A DNA stretch of 56,074 nucleotides, taken from the NCBI GenBank assembly GCA_018700895.1, contig JABIUV010000025.1, forward strand, positions 1 to 56,074, written 5' to 3'. Source of the stretch: Bacteroidota bacterium (GTDB lineage Bacteria > Bacteroidota > Bacteroidia > NS11-12g > UBA9320). The position numbers and the translations under genes were made by a program. Every line of letters begins with the position of its first letter. Position 1 is the stretch's first letter. Positions 1-8,511 of the stretch are shown in pieces. The notes beneath the pieces were generated by a model that ran no database searches, had not been told where the DNA came from, and saw only the letters and a program-made list of their open reading frames with translations.

Positions 1-543
1 ACATCGGTAAATGCTGAAAGTGGAGGGAACATTAGTTCTGATGGAGGTGCTCCAATTACTCAACGTGGTGTATGTTGGAGTATTGATGAAAATCCGACCA
101 CAACAAATAATAAGACAAGTGATGGTTCGGGTACTGGGAATTATGTCAGTATACTAGATAATATGCAACCAAATACTAAATATTATGTAAGAGCTTATGC
201 CACAAATAAAGTTGGAACAAGCTATGGTAATCAAGTAAGTTTTACAACGCTCGAATTAGCATCATTAACAACGTTAGATGCTACTAAAATAACATCGGTA
301 AATGCTGAAAGTGGAGGGAACATTAGTTCTGATGGAGGTGCTCCAATTACTCAACGTGGTGTATGTTGGAGTATTGATGAAAATCCGACTACAACAAATA
401 ACAAGACAAGTGATGGTTCGGGTACTGGGAATTATATCAGTATACTAGATAATCTGCAACCAAATACCACATATTATTTAAGAGCTTACGCCACGAATAA
501 AGTTGGAACAAGCTATGGTAATCAAGTAAGTTTTACAACTTTG
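1..543 (+). repeat. Tandem coding repeat, period 291 bp
   Basis: The unit beginning acatcggtaaatgctg at base 1 begins again at base 292. The two units match almost throughout, with about ten differences by eye. Because 291 is a multiple of three, each unit encodes one complete 97-residue module. More copies may lie upstream of the window. Confidence 0.9.
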
Positions 544-939
544 CCAAAATTGGTTAGCACTAATAATTGCAACTCAATTAATGGCTTTAATTTATTTGTT
601 GAACAAGCGACGCCTAATGGTTCGCAAGCCTGGTATATAGATGCTGGGTATATAAATAACGGACTTAAGGTAACATCTTGTTTTGGAGGGTATGTTGAGT
701 TCTCAATGAATCTTTCAAGTATCACAAAGATGAGATTTTGGGCAAAAGGTAGTAGTCCAAAAGTTACTGTTGACGGGACATTAATAAATACCACAATGAT
801 TCAGGGGGCAATTAATACTTGGATGCAACTTGAAACTCAAAGCATTGCTTCGGGTGCTCACACGATTAGAATCGATTTTCCTAGGATACCTGTATATAGC
901 ACTATGTATGTTGACGAGATCGAGTTTTACGAATACTAA
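1..939 (+). CDS. Secreted FN3-like repeat protein, 3' part
   Basis: The reading frame is open from the first base, so the start lies upstream of the window. It encodes two copies of a roughly 97-residue module with the signature RGVCWS...NPTT...DGSGTG...PNT.YY.RAYATN..GTSYGN.VSFTT, a fibronectin-III-like surface module common in Bacteroidota. A non-repeated domain of about 130 residues follows (from about base 545) and is rich in beta-strand and aromatic residues; a carbohydrate-binding-like jelly roll is possible but not shown. No type IX sorting domain is seen at the C-terminus, which ends EFYEY. The protein is probably extracellular. The ligand is unknown. Confidence 0.85.
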   Translation, partial: TSVNAESGGNISSDGGAPITQRGVCWSIDENPTTTNNKTSDGSGTGNYVSILDNMQPNTKYYVRAYATNKVGTSYGNQVSFTTLELASLTTLDATKITSVNAESGGNISSDGGAPITQRGVCWSIDENPTTTNNKTSDGSGTGNYISILDNLQPNTTYYLRAYATNKVGTSYGNQVSFTTLPKLVSTNNCNSINGFNLFVEQATPNGSQAWYIDAGYINNGLKVTSCFGGYVEFSMNLSSITKMRFWAKGSSPKVTVDGTLINTTMIQGAINTWMQLETQSIASGAHTIRIDFPRIPVYSTMYVDEIEFYEY

Positions 940-993
940 CAGCTATGGTTTTTTGCACTTAATAACATAAAATATACTCTTAAAGGTTAGATA

Positions 994-1010
994 AGAGTCT
1001 AATAGACTCT
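994..1010. terminator. Palindrome after repeat-protein gene
   Basis: AGAGTCTA and TAGACTCT form a near-perfect palindrome about 55 nt after the stop codon, before the next promoter. There is no clean T-tract, so a role as a rho-independent terminator is only possible. Confidence 0.3.
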
Positions 1011-1058
1011 ACGATATTTTGATTTAGACCTATGTTCCTCTTATCTCTAAAATTGAAC

Positions 1059-1091
1059 TTGAACTTAATTTTAGACTTAACCGTACCTTTG
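1059..1091 (+). promoter_or_regulatory. Bacteroidota-type promoter of the mutase gene
   Basis: TACCTTTG at 1084-1091 fits the -7 consensus TAnnTTTG. TTG at 1059-1061, 22 nt upstream, fits the -33 element. Only five bases separate the -7 element from the ATG at 1097, so the transcript should start at or almost at the start codon. Confidence 0.55.
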
Positions 1092-1096
1092 CCTCA

Positions 1097-3847
1097 ATGC
1101 AATTGGATAAAACACTAACGTTTGATGAGTTTGCGAAAGCAAGTTTAGCAGATTGGAAAGCAAAAGCAACCAAAGATCTAAAAGGTAAAAGTTTAGCAGA
1201 CTTAGCGTATACCACATCAGACGGCATTACTCTAGAGCCTTATTATACAGATGAAAATAGTGCGTCTCTATTGTCTGTAGGGCAAACCGATTGGCAAATC
1301 ACATTACTAGCTAAAACCCAATTAGAAGGTGTAGACAGAACCATTGCTGGCATAGACGAACTAGGAAAAAATTGCGGAAGCATAGAATTAAAAAATCTAG
1401 CCAATGCAGCGAACGAAGCTGCAGTGTACTTTGAGCTAGGAACGAAGTTCTACGAAAACATTGCGAAGCTAAGAGCACTCAGAATTTCAAATCCGAGCAC
1501 AGAAATTAATGTTGTAATACCTGCATCCGATGATTCCTTTACGCACAACAATCTGGTAAGACAGACCATCGCGGCAGCATCGGCTATCATAGGTGGAGCT
1601 AAGCATATTTGTGTTTTGCCATTTAACGGTATAGAGAACGAACAAAGTCTCCGACTGGCTAAAAACATCTTGCTCCTGCTCAAAAGCGAAAGCTATATGG
1701 CAGAATTGCAAGACGCTGCAAGTGGCAGTTGGTTTATGGAGAAGTTGACGGAGGAATATGTGAGGCTAATGAAAAGTGAGTCCTCAAGTCTAATATCTCA
1801 AGTCTCGAGTCTAATATTTCAAGGGCCCGCAGGCATCCCACCCTACCTCCGTGGTCCATACTCTACGATGTACGCCATCCGTCCATGGACCATACGCCAG
1901 TACGCAGGATTTAGTACGGCAGAAAAGAGTAATGCATTCTACAAGAGAAATCTGGCCGCAGGCCAAAAAGGACTTTCCGTAGCCTTCGACCTAGCTACAC
2001 ACAGAGGCTATGATAGTGATCACGAGCGAGTAACAGGCGATGTGGGAATGGCGGGTGTAGCCATAGATAGTATTGAGGATATGAAAATCCTTTTTGATGA
2101 GATACCACTAGGAGATATCTCGGTGAGTATGACCATGAATGGGGCTGTACTCCCTATTATGGCCTTTTACATAGCTGCTGCCAAGGAGCAGGGAGTAGAT
2201 CAAGCCAAGCTTGCAGGTACGATACAGAATGACATTCTAAAGGAGTTTATGGTACGAAATACGTACATCTATCCGCCCGCTCTGAGTATGCGTATCATCT
2301 CAGATATTTTTAAATACACCTCGGAGAATATGCCCAAGTTCAACAGCATAAGCATAAGCGGTTACCATATGCAAGAGGCGGGAGCTACTCCAGAGTTGGA
2401 ACTTGCCTACACCATTGCTGATGGGTTGGACTATGTGCGAACGGGCATAGAAGCAGGATTGGCCATCGATGATTTTGCTCCACGTCTTTCCTTTTTTTGG
2501 GGGATTGGGATGAATTTTTACAAAGAAATAGCCAAGCTGCGAGCAGGCAGAATGCTGTGGGCTAAGTTGATAAAGAAATTTGACCCACAGAACCCGAAGT
2601 CGATGGCACTCCGTACTCATTGTCAGACGAGTGGATGGAGTCTTACCGAGCAAGATCCATATAATAACGTAGCGAGAACGACAATAGAGGCACTTGCTGC
2701 TGTATTTGGTGGCACGCAGAGTTTGCATACCAATAGTTTTGATGAGGCTATTGCATTGCCAACAGACTTCAGTGCTAAGATAGCCCGTAATACGCAAAAA
2801 ATCATTCAGGAAGAAACCGACATTACCAATATAATAGATCCGTGGGGTGGAAGTGAAGTGATAGAAAAGTACACACAAGAACTAGCTGAAAAGGCCTGGG
2901 AATACATACTAGAGATAGAAGAACTCGGTGGTATGTCAAAAGCCATAGAAAGCGGTATTCCAAAGATGCGAATAGAAGAATGTGCGGCGATAAAACAAGC
3001 GAGTATAGATGCGGGAAAGGATATCATCGTAGGGGTAAACAAATATAAGACGGATGAAAAAGCGGACTTTGATATCTTAGAAGTAGACAATGACGCAGTG
3101 CGTAAGAGTCAGATCGATAGAATAAAAAGCGTAAAGGCAAGTAGAGATAATGATAAGGTTGCTGGGATTTTGGAAAGGTTGGAAAAAGCCGCGGCTGTCG
3201 ACCCTTCGACTCAGCTCAAGATGACAGACGCTACTACTCAGGAAGACGATTCTAACCTACTCGCCATTTGCGTAGAAGCTGCAGAGGCTAGAGCTACTCT
3301 GGGAGAAATGTCTTATTCACTAGAAAAAGTATTTGGGCGTTTCCAAGCTCAAAATGCTACTATAAGTGGTGTATATTTGAAAGAAGTGCAGAATAATGAG
3401 AAAGTAATAGCGGCTAGAAAATCGGCCGATGATTTTGCTGCAAAAGACGGACGTAGACCACGTATACTAGTTGCCAAAATGGGACAAGATGGCCACGATA
3501 GAGGTGCAAAGATTATCGCTACGGCATTTGCAGATTTAGGTTTTGATGTGGATATAGGTCCGTTATTTCAAACTCCGGCTGAAGTAGCTAAGCAGGCTAT
3601 GGAAAACGACGTACACATATTAGGCGTATCATCACTAGCCGCAGGGCATAAGACATTGATGCCAGAAGTAATAGGTGAACTTAAAAAGCAAGGCGTAGAT
3701 GACATAATTGTGGTAGCAGGCGGGGTGATACCTGAGCAAGACTATCCCTTTTTGTATGACAGTGGGGTAGATTTTGTGTTTGGTCCTGGTACGGTGATAG
3801 CTGAGGCTGCAATAGATATTTTAGAAAAATTAACTTTGCAGTCATGA
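1097..3847 (+). CDS. Methylmalonyl-CoA mutase, fused mini-small plus large subunit
   Basis: This B12 enzyme interconverts methylmalonyl-CoA and succinyl-CoA. The catalytic barrel spans about residues 245-700 and includes the typical [18 protein letters not shown] and [22 protein letters not shown]-type stretches. The cobalamin domain is at about 785-910, with DGHDRG at about 798-803 whose His should coordinate cobalt. At 916 residues it is about 200 longer than a normal large subunit. The first ~235 residues resemble a shortened small subunit: an N-terminal segment ([11 protein letters not shown]) joined to a late-barrel-like segment ([13 protein letters not shown], then [19 protein letters not shown]). 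Two low-complexity linkers contain dispersed-repeat sequence. The stop overlaps the next small gene (ATGA). Confidence 0.93.
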   Translation: MQLDKTLTFDEFAKASLADWKAKATKDLKGKSLADLAYTTSDGITLEPYYTDENSASLLSVGQTDWQITLLAKTQLEGVDRTIAGIDELGKNCGSIELKNLANAANEAAVYFELGTKFYENIAKLRALRISNPSTEINVVIPASDDSFTHNNLVRQTIAAASAIIGGAKHICVLPFNGIENEQSLRLAKNILLLLKSESYMAELQDAASGSWFMEKLTEEYVRLMKSESSSLISQVSSLIFQGPAGIPPYLRGPYSTMYAIRPWTIRQYAGFSTAEKSNAFYKRNLAAGQKGLSVAFDLATHRGYDSDHERVTGDVGMAGVAIDSIEDMKILFDEIPLGDISVSMTMNGAVLPIMAFYIAAAKEQGVDQAKLAGTIQNDILKEFMVRNTYIYPPALSMRIISDIFKYTSENMPKFNSISISGYHMQEAGATPELELAYTIADGLDYVRTGIEAGLAIDDFAPRLSFFWGIGMNFYKEIAKLRAGRMLWAKLIKKFDPQNPKSMALRTHCQTSGWSLTEQDPYNNVARTTIEALAAVFGGTQSLHTNSFDEAIALPTDFSAKIARNTQKIIQEETDITNIIDPWGGSEVIEKYTQELAEKAWEYILEIEELGGMSKAIESGIPKMRIEECAAIKQASIDAGKDIIVGVNKYKTDEKADFDILEVDNDAVRKSQIDRIKSVKASRDNDKVAGILERLEKAAAVDPSTQLKMTDATTQEDDSNLLAICVEAAEARATLGEMSYSLEKVFGRFQAQNATISGVYLKEVQNNEKVIAARKSADDFAAKDGRRPRILVAKMGQDGHDRGAKIIATAFADLGFDVDIGPLFQTPAEVAKQAMENDVHILGVSSLAAGHKTLMPEVIGELKKQGVDDIIVVAGGVIPEQDYPFLYDSGVDFVFGPGTVIAEAAIDILEKLTLQS

Positions 3848-4005
3848 GTATTTGGCGAGTAATATTATCTGTTCTTTTTCCTCCGCTGGCAGTGTACGAC
3901 CGAGGTTGTGGTTCTATCATTATTATACTGATTCTCACCTTATTGGGTTGGGTTCCTGGTGTGATTGGTGCTTTGGTTATTTTGAATAAGCCCAAAGAAG
4001 AGTAG
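3844..4005 (+). CDS. Pmp3/YqaE family small membrane protein
   Basis: This 53-residue ORF starts [21 protein letters not shown] and has a second hydrophobic segment ([23 protein letters not shown]) before a charged KPKEE tail. FPPLAV, a central glycine-rich turn and GWVPGVIGA are hallmarks of the UPF0057 (Pmp3/YqaE) family of two-helix inner-membrane peptides, linked in other organisms to salt and membrane-potential stress. Its ATG overlaps the mutase TGA, indicating translational coupling. Confidence 0.85.
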   Translation: MSIWRVILSVLFPPLAVYDRGCGSIIIILILTLLGWVPGVIGALVILNKPKEE

Positions 4006-4015
4006 CACTCATTTT

Positions 4016-4032
4016 TGAAAAACGGTTTTTCA
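4016..4032. terminator. Hairpin after mutase/Pmp3 operon
   Basis: TGAAAAAC and GTTTTTCA form an 8-bp stem just after the Pmp3-like stop codon. The following bases are A/T-rich but lack a clean T-tract, so this is a weak terminator candidate. Confidence 0.35.
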
Positions 4033-4177
4033 GAAAATATAAAAAGACGGAACGAATAATTTGCCACCATCTGTTGTGGTAAAACAATGATTTATAAGTG
4101 GTTAATATAAAAACAGGCGATTTCAGCCAAAAAAATCCATATAAAAACGTGGAATCAACTTATAGCTAAACGAGGAG

Positions 4178-4972
4178 CTAAACTGCCACAGGTGCACTTA
4201 TTCTTGGGTGTGGATTGTAGCCTACAACCTCAAAGTCTTCGTACACAAAATCAAAGACGGATTTTTTATCTGCGTTTAATTTTACCGTAGGGTAAGGACG
4301 AGCTTCTCTGCTCAATTGCTCTTTTACCTGCTCAAAATGGTTGCTATAGATATGTGCATCACCAAAGGTATGAACGAATTCTCCAGGCTCTAATCCTACC
4401 TCTTGGGCAATCATTAGGGTCAGTAGAGCATAGCTTGCTATGTTAAAAGGCACACCCAGAAATAAATCTGCACTACGTTGGTATAACTGACAACTCAACT
4501 TACCATCAGCCACATAAAACTGGAATAAGCAGTGGCACGGAGTAAGTGCCATATCGCTCAGCTCACCTACATTCCATGCATTTACAAGAATCCTACGACT
4601 ATCAGGATTGTTTTTGAGAGTGTCCAGTACGTATTGTATCTGATCTATTTTTTCGCCATTGGGTGCTTCCCACTCACGCCATTGTTTGCCGTATACGGGA
4701 CCTAGATCACCATTTTCATCAGCCCAAGCATCCCATATTTTTACGTTGTGGTCTTTGAGGTATTGTATATTTGTGTCTCCTTTCAGAAACCAAAGAAGCT
4801 CGTGTACTACAGACTTCCAATGTACTTTTTTAGATGTAATAAGCGGAAAAGATTCTGCAAGATCAAACCGTAATTGCCCACCAAAAACGCTTATGGTCCC
4901 TGTGCCTGTTCTGTCGGTTTTTTTGGTGCCATTCTCGTACACGTATCGCAAAAAATCTTCGTACTGTCTCAT
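4178..4972 (-). CDS. thyA: Thymidylate synthase
   Basis: ThyA methylates dUMP to dTMP with methylenetetrahydrofolate. From the chosen ATG ([11 protein letters not shown]) the protein is 264 residues, the length of E. coli ThyA; an in-frame GTG five codons upstream is less likely. Visible family motifs are DRTGTGT near the N-terminus, the catalytic cysteine in TPCHC (about residue 146), [15 protein letters not shown], and the C-terminal HPRI...APVAV. The gene is transcribed leftward, convergent with the mutase operon. Confidence 0.97.
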   Translation of the reverse strand: MRQYEDFLRYVYENGTKKTDRTGTGTISVFGGQLRFDLAESFPLITSKKVHWKSVVHELLWFLKGDTNIQYLKDHNVKIWDAWADENGDLGPVYGKQWREWEAPNGEKIDQIQYVLDTLKNNPDSRRILVNAWNVGELSDMALTPCHCLFQFYVADGKLSCQLYQRSADLFLGVPFNIASYALLTLMIAQEVGLEPGEFVHTFGDAHIYSNHFEQVKEQLSREARPYPTVKLNADKKSVFDFVYEDFEVVGYNPHPRISAPVAV

Positions 4973-5054
4973 TCTACTACAAAGCACGTCTTTATCGGGT
5001 TAAAATATTTGTTCGATTATTCACCGTTACCAACAATATTTTAACTTGGATGTT

Positions 5055-5062
5055 TAGTTTTG
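5055..5062 (+). promoter_or_regulatory. Candidate -7 element of the E2 gene
   Basis: TAGTTTTG matches TAnnTTTG about 25 nt upstream of the E2 ATG. No convincing -33 element is seen at the usual spacing. Position is approximate to within 2 nt. Confidence 0.35.
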
Positions 5063-5086
5063 CGTAGCATTTTTGAAAATAGAATC

Positions 5087-6313
5087 ATGGCAGTAGCAAT
5101 AAAATTACCGAGAATGAGTGACACGATGGAGGAAGGTACCATCGTATCTTGGTTTGTAAAATTAGGAGACACCGTAAAATCGAGCGAAATGATAGCAGAC
5201 GTAGAGACCGACAAGGCCACTATGGAGCTAGAAAATTTTGAGAAGGGTGAAGTATTGTATCTTCTAGAAGAAGGAGCAACTGTACCTGTAGAGACAGTAA
5301 TTGCGGTAATCGGAAAAAAAGGAGAAGATTTTCAGGACTTACTAAAAGCGGCACCAGCTGCAGCTGAGGAAGCACCAGCGGCCGAAGTAAAAGCTTCTGC
5401 CTCGGTTCCAGTTGCTGCACCTGGTGCACCAGCAACAACGGCTCCAGTTGTACCAGCAGCTAGCACGTCTAGTAACGAACGCGTATTCGCATCGCCACTA
5501 GCCAAAAGCATGGCAGAGGAGAAAGGAATAGACCTATCACTAGTAGCAGGTAGTGGAGACAATGGTCGCATCATCAAAAAAGATATAGAAAACTATGTAC
5601 CATCTGCAGCATCTACAGCAGCCGTGGGAGTAGAAAGTTTTGAAGATGTACCTGTATCGCAAATGCGTAAAACTATCGCTAAGAGATTGGCAGAGTCTAA
5701 ATTCTCAGCACCACATTTCTACCTAACTAAAGAAATAAAAATGGATGCCGTACTCGCAGCTCGTAAGCGAATGAATGAGTACACGGAGAGCAGAATATCA
5801 ATCAATGATATCATCGTAAAGGCAGCAGCAGTGGCTCTAAAGAGTCATCCGAACATCAACTCATCGTGGTTGGGCGACAGAATAAGAAGAAATCATCACG
5901 TACACATTGGTGTGGCCGTAGCTATAGACGATGGATTGCTCGTACCTGTAGTTCGTTTTGCAGATAGCAAATCATTATCACAAATAGGAGCTGAAGTAAG
6001 AGACCTAGCTGGCAAAGCAAAAACCAAAGAACTCAAGCCACAAGATTGGGAAGGAAACACCTTCACTATCTCAAACCTTGGAGCTTTTGGTATAGATGAG
6101 TTTACAGCAATTGTAAATCCACCAGATGCGTGTATCCTAGCTATAGGAAGCAGTAAAGAAACTATCATCGTAGAAAACGGCGAAATGAGACCAGGTCACG
6201 TAATGAAAGTTACTTTGAGTTGTGATCACAGAGCGGTAGACGGTGTTACAGGAGCCAATTTCCTTAAGACCTTTGCTGAGCTTCTAGAAGAGCCAGTAAG
6301 ACTATTGGTTTAA
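5087..6313 (+). CDS. Dihydrolipoamide acyltransferase (E2), pyruvate dehydrogenase type
   Basis: This is the acyltransferase core of a 2-oxoacid dehydrogenase complex, 408 residues. A single lipoyl domain occupies about residues 1-80, with the lipoylated lysine in ETDKATME (Lys43). An Ala/Pro-rich hinge follows, then an E3-binding domain (FASPLAKSMAEEKGIDL, about 128-165) and the catalytic domain with DHRAVDG near the C-terminus (His about 382). MAVAIKLP is chosen over a TTG nine codons upstream because it matches family N-termini. Many homologues carry two lipoyl domains; this has one. Its E1 partner is not adjacent; the fused E1 at 20975 could serve a related complex. Confidence 0.92.
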   Translation: MAVAIKLPRMSDTMEEGTIVSWFVKLGDTVKSSEMIADVETDKATMELENFEKGEVLYLLEEGATVPVETVIAVIGKKGEDFQDLLKAAPAAAEEAPAAEVKASASVPVAAPGAPATTAPVVPAASTSSNERVFASPLAKSMAEEKGIDLSLVAGSGDNGRIIKKDIENYVPSAASTAAVGVESFEDVPVSQMRKTIAKRLAESKFSAPHFYLTKEIKMDAVLAARKRMNEYTESRISINDIIVKAAAVALKSHPNINSSWLGDRIRRNHHVHIGVAVAIDDGLLVPVVRFADSKSLSQIGAEVRDLAGKAKTKELKPQDWEGNTFTISNLGAFGIDEFTAIVNPPDACILAIGSSKETIIVENGEMRPGHVMKVTLSCDHRAVDGVTGANFLKTFAELLEEPVRLLV

Positions 6314-6333
6314 TTTTTTCTACAACAATATTT

Positions 6334-6367
6334 AAAGCCCAATCTTCATTCGAGGATTGGGCTTTTT
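6334..6367 (+). terminator. Rho-independent terminator of the E2 gene
   Basis: The arms AAGCCCAATC and GATTGGGCTT form a perfect 10-bp stem with a 10-nt loop followed by TTTT, 20 nt after the E2 stop codon. Confidence 0.9.
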
Positions 6368-6835
6368 TATGGTAGGAGTGTTATTAGTTGATACCATTTC
6401 TTTACCAACCCACTTTTATAGTAAAAAATTTCTTCATAAGTACTTTCATCAAAATAGAATTGGGTCACACTTAAACGACCATTAATAAAGTGCTGACTTC
6501 GTCCATTTCTTATACCTCGCATATAGGTTGCTGTTTCTCTAATAATCCCATTTGAGTCTTTATATGACAATTGGCCATCTATTAAACTATCCTTTACAGA
6601 AAAGTAAAATATCCAATTAGGGGTCTTGGAATCTTTGTAATTACCGTTAGAGATAGACGGTTTTTTATGATTGTTGTCTAGGAAGGAAGTCCATTTAATA
6701 TCATTTGGCAGTTCGATGTAAGTCCTGGGGCTATCCCGACTATATGTTCTTCTTTGCTTAAGTCATGTTGAACGCAAGCGGACAAACAAACACCTAATAC
6801 CGCAATCCAAGTCAGTGCGGACAAAAAATTTTAGG
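6367..6835 (-). pseudogene. Frameshifted lipoprotein with YwqK-like C-terminus
   Basis: Reading leftward, one frame encodes a lipoprotein signal (LTWIAVLGVCLSAC then VQHDLSKEE, near 6770-6825) but stops soon after. The neighbouring frame stays open from about 6763 to 6367 and encodes TYIELPNDIKWTSF ... KDSNGIIRETATYMRG ... FINGRLSVTQFYFDESTYEEIFYYKSG, resembling YwqK/MORN-type antitoxin-like repeat lipoproteins. No good ATG starts either part, and joining them needs one frame change near 6740-6760. It is probably a decayed gene, although a sequencing error cannot be excluded. Confidence 0.5.
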
Positions 6836-6846
6836 ATAATTTATGT

Positions 6847-8055
6847 TCATGATTCATTAAGATAATTAGCCAGACGGTAGCCCATACTAAAGCAGCCTTG
6901 TATTAGGTAGCCGCCGGTGGGTGCGTACCAATCTAGCATTTCCCCTATTGCATAGCAATTATTTATTCCCTTGAGTTGGTAGTGATGATTTACTTCATCT
7001 AGGTCAATACCGCCCAGGGTAGAAATGGCTTGGTCTATAGCACCAGCTTTTGTAATTATAATTGGAAGTGCTTTCAGAGTTTTTGCCAGTATTCTAATAT
7101 CGCCAAACAACGCTTTATCGGTCATTTGTTTTAGGATTGCAATAGCTGTTTTGTCTATGTTAAGGTCGTGTTTTAAGATGTCTGTAGGCTTGCTTCGATG
7201 GCTCGTTATGTACTTCGTATAAAGTTGCTCCTCGGTCATCATAGGCTTTAGGTCAAGGTACATCGTTACGTGATTTCCCTCACGTAACTCTTGTTGGATG
7301 CTGTGGCTATGGGCATATATGGCATTACCCTCTAGTCCACTCTCAGTTATCACTAGTTCACCCTTGGTTATTTTTTGTCCTAGGCTTAATGCAATGTTTT
7401 TCAACGGCTTACCTGCGTATGTAGTAGCAAATATGGTGTCCCATTTCACACCAAAAGCACAGTTTGCTGCTTGAAATGGATTAACTTGAATCCCTTGTTG
7501 CGATAGTATATTGCTCCAAGTGCCATTAGAGCCTGTCACTTTCCAACTTGCACCGCCTAGAGCTAAGACGGTAATATCAGATTTCACACAGTCTCCCGAT
7601 TCAAATTGTAGGTCACCGCTTTTGGTCCAACCGACCCATCGTTTATGGTGTAATATCTGCACACCTTTTTGGGTAATGTGGTCTACAATGGTATTGAGGA
7701 CCGTGATTGGTTTTACCCCACCCACAGGAAAAACACGGTGACTAGAGCCTACAAAGGTCTCTATACCGATGGATGTTAACCAATTTCTTAAGTCATCATG
7801 GGTAAATGCATTAAGGCACGACTCCATAAAAGAGGCAGGCTCATACTGTGAGATAATATGGTTTAGTGGTGCATGGTAGGTTAAGTTTAAGCCACCTTCT
7901 CCTGCTACCAGAAACTTACGTCCTACGGTTTTCTTTTGCTCATATATGGTTACACTGTATTTCTGTGTATCAATATGTGAGGCAAGCATAAGTGCGGCAA
8001 CTCCTCCACCGATTACGCTCACTGTTTTTTGCCGTTTCAAATCAGGAGAATCCAA
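6847..8055 (-). CDS. HI0933-like FAD-dependent oxidoreductase (TIGR03862-like)
   Basis: A flavoprotein of the HI0933/YhiN family, of uncertain substrate. The FAD-binding Rossmann signature is at the N-terminus (SVIGGGVAALMLA), followed by GRKFLVAGEGGLNLT, the loop typical of this family. GGIDLDEV and the C-terminal YAIGEMLDWYAPTGGYLIQGCFSMGYRLA complete the FAD site. Length 402 is normal. The 8055 start is a TTG inside the end of a small upstream ORF; a GTG at 8022, directly before the first Rossmann strand, is an alternative. Confidence 0.85.
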   Translation of the reverse strand: MDSPDLKRQKTVSVIGGGVAALMLASHIDTQKYSVTIYEQKKTVGRKFLVAGEGGLNLTYHAPLNHIISQYEPASFMESCLNAFTHDDLRNWLTSIGIETFVGSSHRVFPVGGVKPITVLNTIVDHITQKGVQILHHKRWVGWTKSGDLQFESGDCVKSDITVLALGGASWKVTGSNGTWSNILSQQGIQVNPFQAANCAFGVKWDTIFATTYAGKPLKNIALSLGQKITKGELVITESGLEGNAIYAHSHSIQQELREGNHVTMYLDLKPMMTEEQLYTKYITSHRSKPTDILKHDLNIDKTAIAILKQMTDKALFGDIRILAKTLKALPIIITKAGAIDQAISTLGGIDLDEVNHHYQLKGINNCYAIGEMLDWYAPTGGYLIQGCFSMGYRLANYLNES

Positions 8056-8170
8056 TGAATTTTGTTTTTTTATTAAGCTGTATTAACTCTTCCTTCAGAT
8101 TTATGCGTGCTTGGTTTTCATAGCGATTACTAAAAAAAGCGGTTTTATAAATGTATTCGTTATCCAACAT
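8042..8170 (-). CDS. Small hypothetical protein upstream of flavoprotein
   Basis: A 42-residue ORF from an ATG (MLDNEYIYKTAFFSNRYENQ...) ends 14 nt inside the flavoprotein gene. It is basic with no membrane segment. A GTG start at 8224 would add 18 residues. I do not recognise it. The overlap suggests coupling to the downstream gene, but the ORF is short and may be chance. Confidence 0.3.
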   Translation of the reverse strand: MLDNEYIYKTAFFSNRYENQARINLKEELIQLNKKTKFIGFS

Positions 8171-8280
8171 TTTAAGCACCACCTTTTTTCTGCCTTTTCG
8201 GTATAATAAATCGGGTCGGCTCACTAGTCTGTTTTCTAGTGGTTGTTATTGCTAGCTAGAGAACTATTAATTTTTTCCAT

Positions 8281-8310
8281 AAAAAAAGCTCCACATTTCT
8301 GTGAAGCTTT
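8281..8310 (-). terminator. Terminator after tRNA-Phe
   Basis: On the minus strand, AAAAGCTTCACA and TGTGGAGCTTTT form a stem with one mismatch and a TTTC-type loop, followed by a T-tract (a run of A at 8281-8287 on the plus strand), immediately after the tRNA. Confidence 0.85.
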
Positions 8311-8313
8311 TCG

Positions 8314-8386
8314 TGGTGTGGGGCGGGATCGAACCGCCGACACAAGGATTTTCAGTCCTTTGCTCTACCAACTGAGCTACCGCACC
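8314..8386 (-). tRNA. tRNA-Phe (GAA)
   Basis: A 73-nt cloverleaf on the minus strand. It has D-arm TAGCTCAGTTGGTAGAGC, anticodon loop CTGAAAA with anticodon GAA, and a T-arm with stem GGCGG/CCGCC around TTCGATC. The discriminator base is A and CCA is not encoded. The acceptor stem GGTGCGG/CCACACC has one C-A mismatch at 5:68. Confidence 0.95.
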
Positions 8387-8492
8387 GTTTTGCTTTACAG
8401 CTAAAGCGGCTGCAAAAATAATCGGATTACTTGAATATGAAAACAAATTTTCATGCCTTAAATCTAAATTAATTCTAAGCGTACAATTGTAC

Positions 8493-8500
8493 TATTTTTG
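8493..8500 (+). promoter_or_regulatory. -7 element of the Fe-S oxidoreductase gene
   Basis: TATTTTTG fits TAnnTTTG and lies 11 nt upstream of the ATG. A -33 element is not obvious. Confidence 0.4.
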
Positions 8501-8511
8501 AAAACAATCTT

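Noticed and set aside
1-543. CRISPR-like repetition
   Set aside because: The repeats are 291 bp, contiguous and coding in frame; there are no short repeats with spacers here or elsewhere in the window.
2300-2878. 192-codon open frame on the minus strand
   Set aside because: It is fully antisense to the conserved barrel of the methylmalonyl-CoA mutase, and its translation has no recognisable features.
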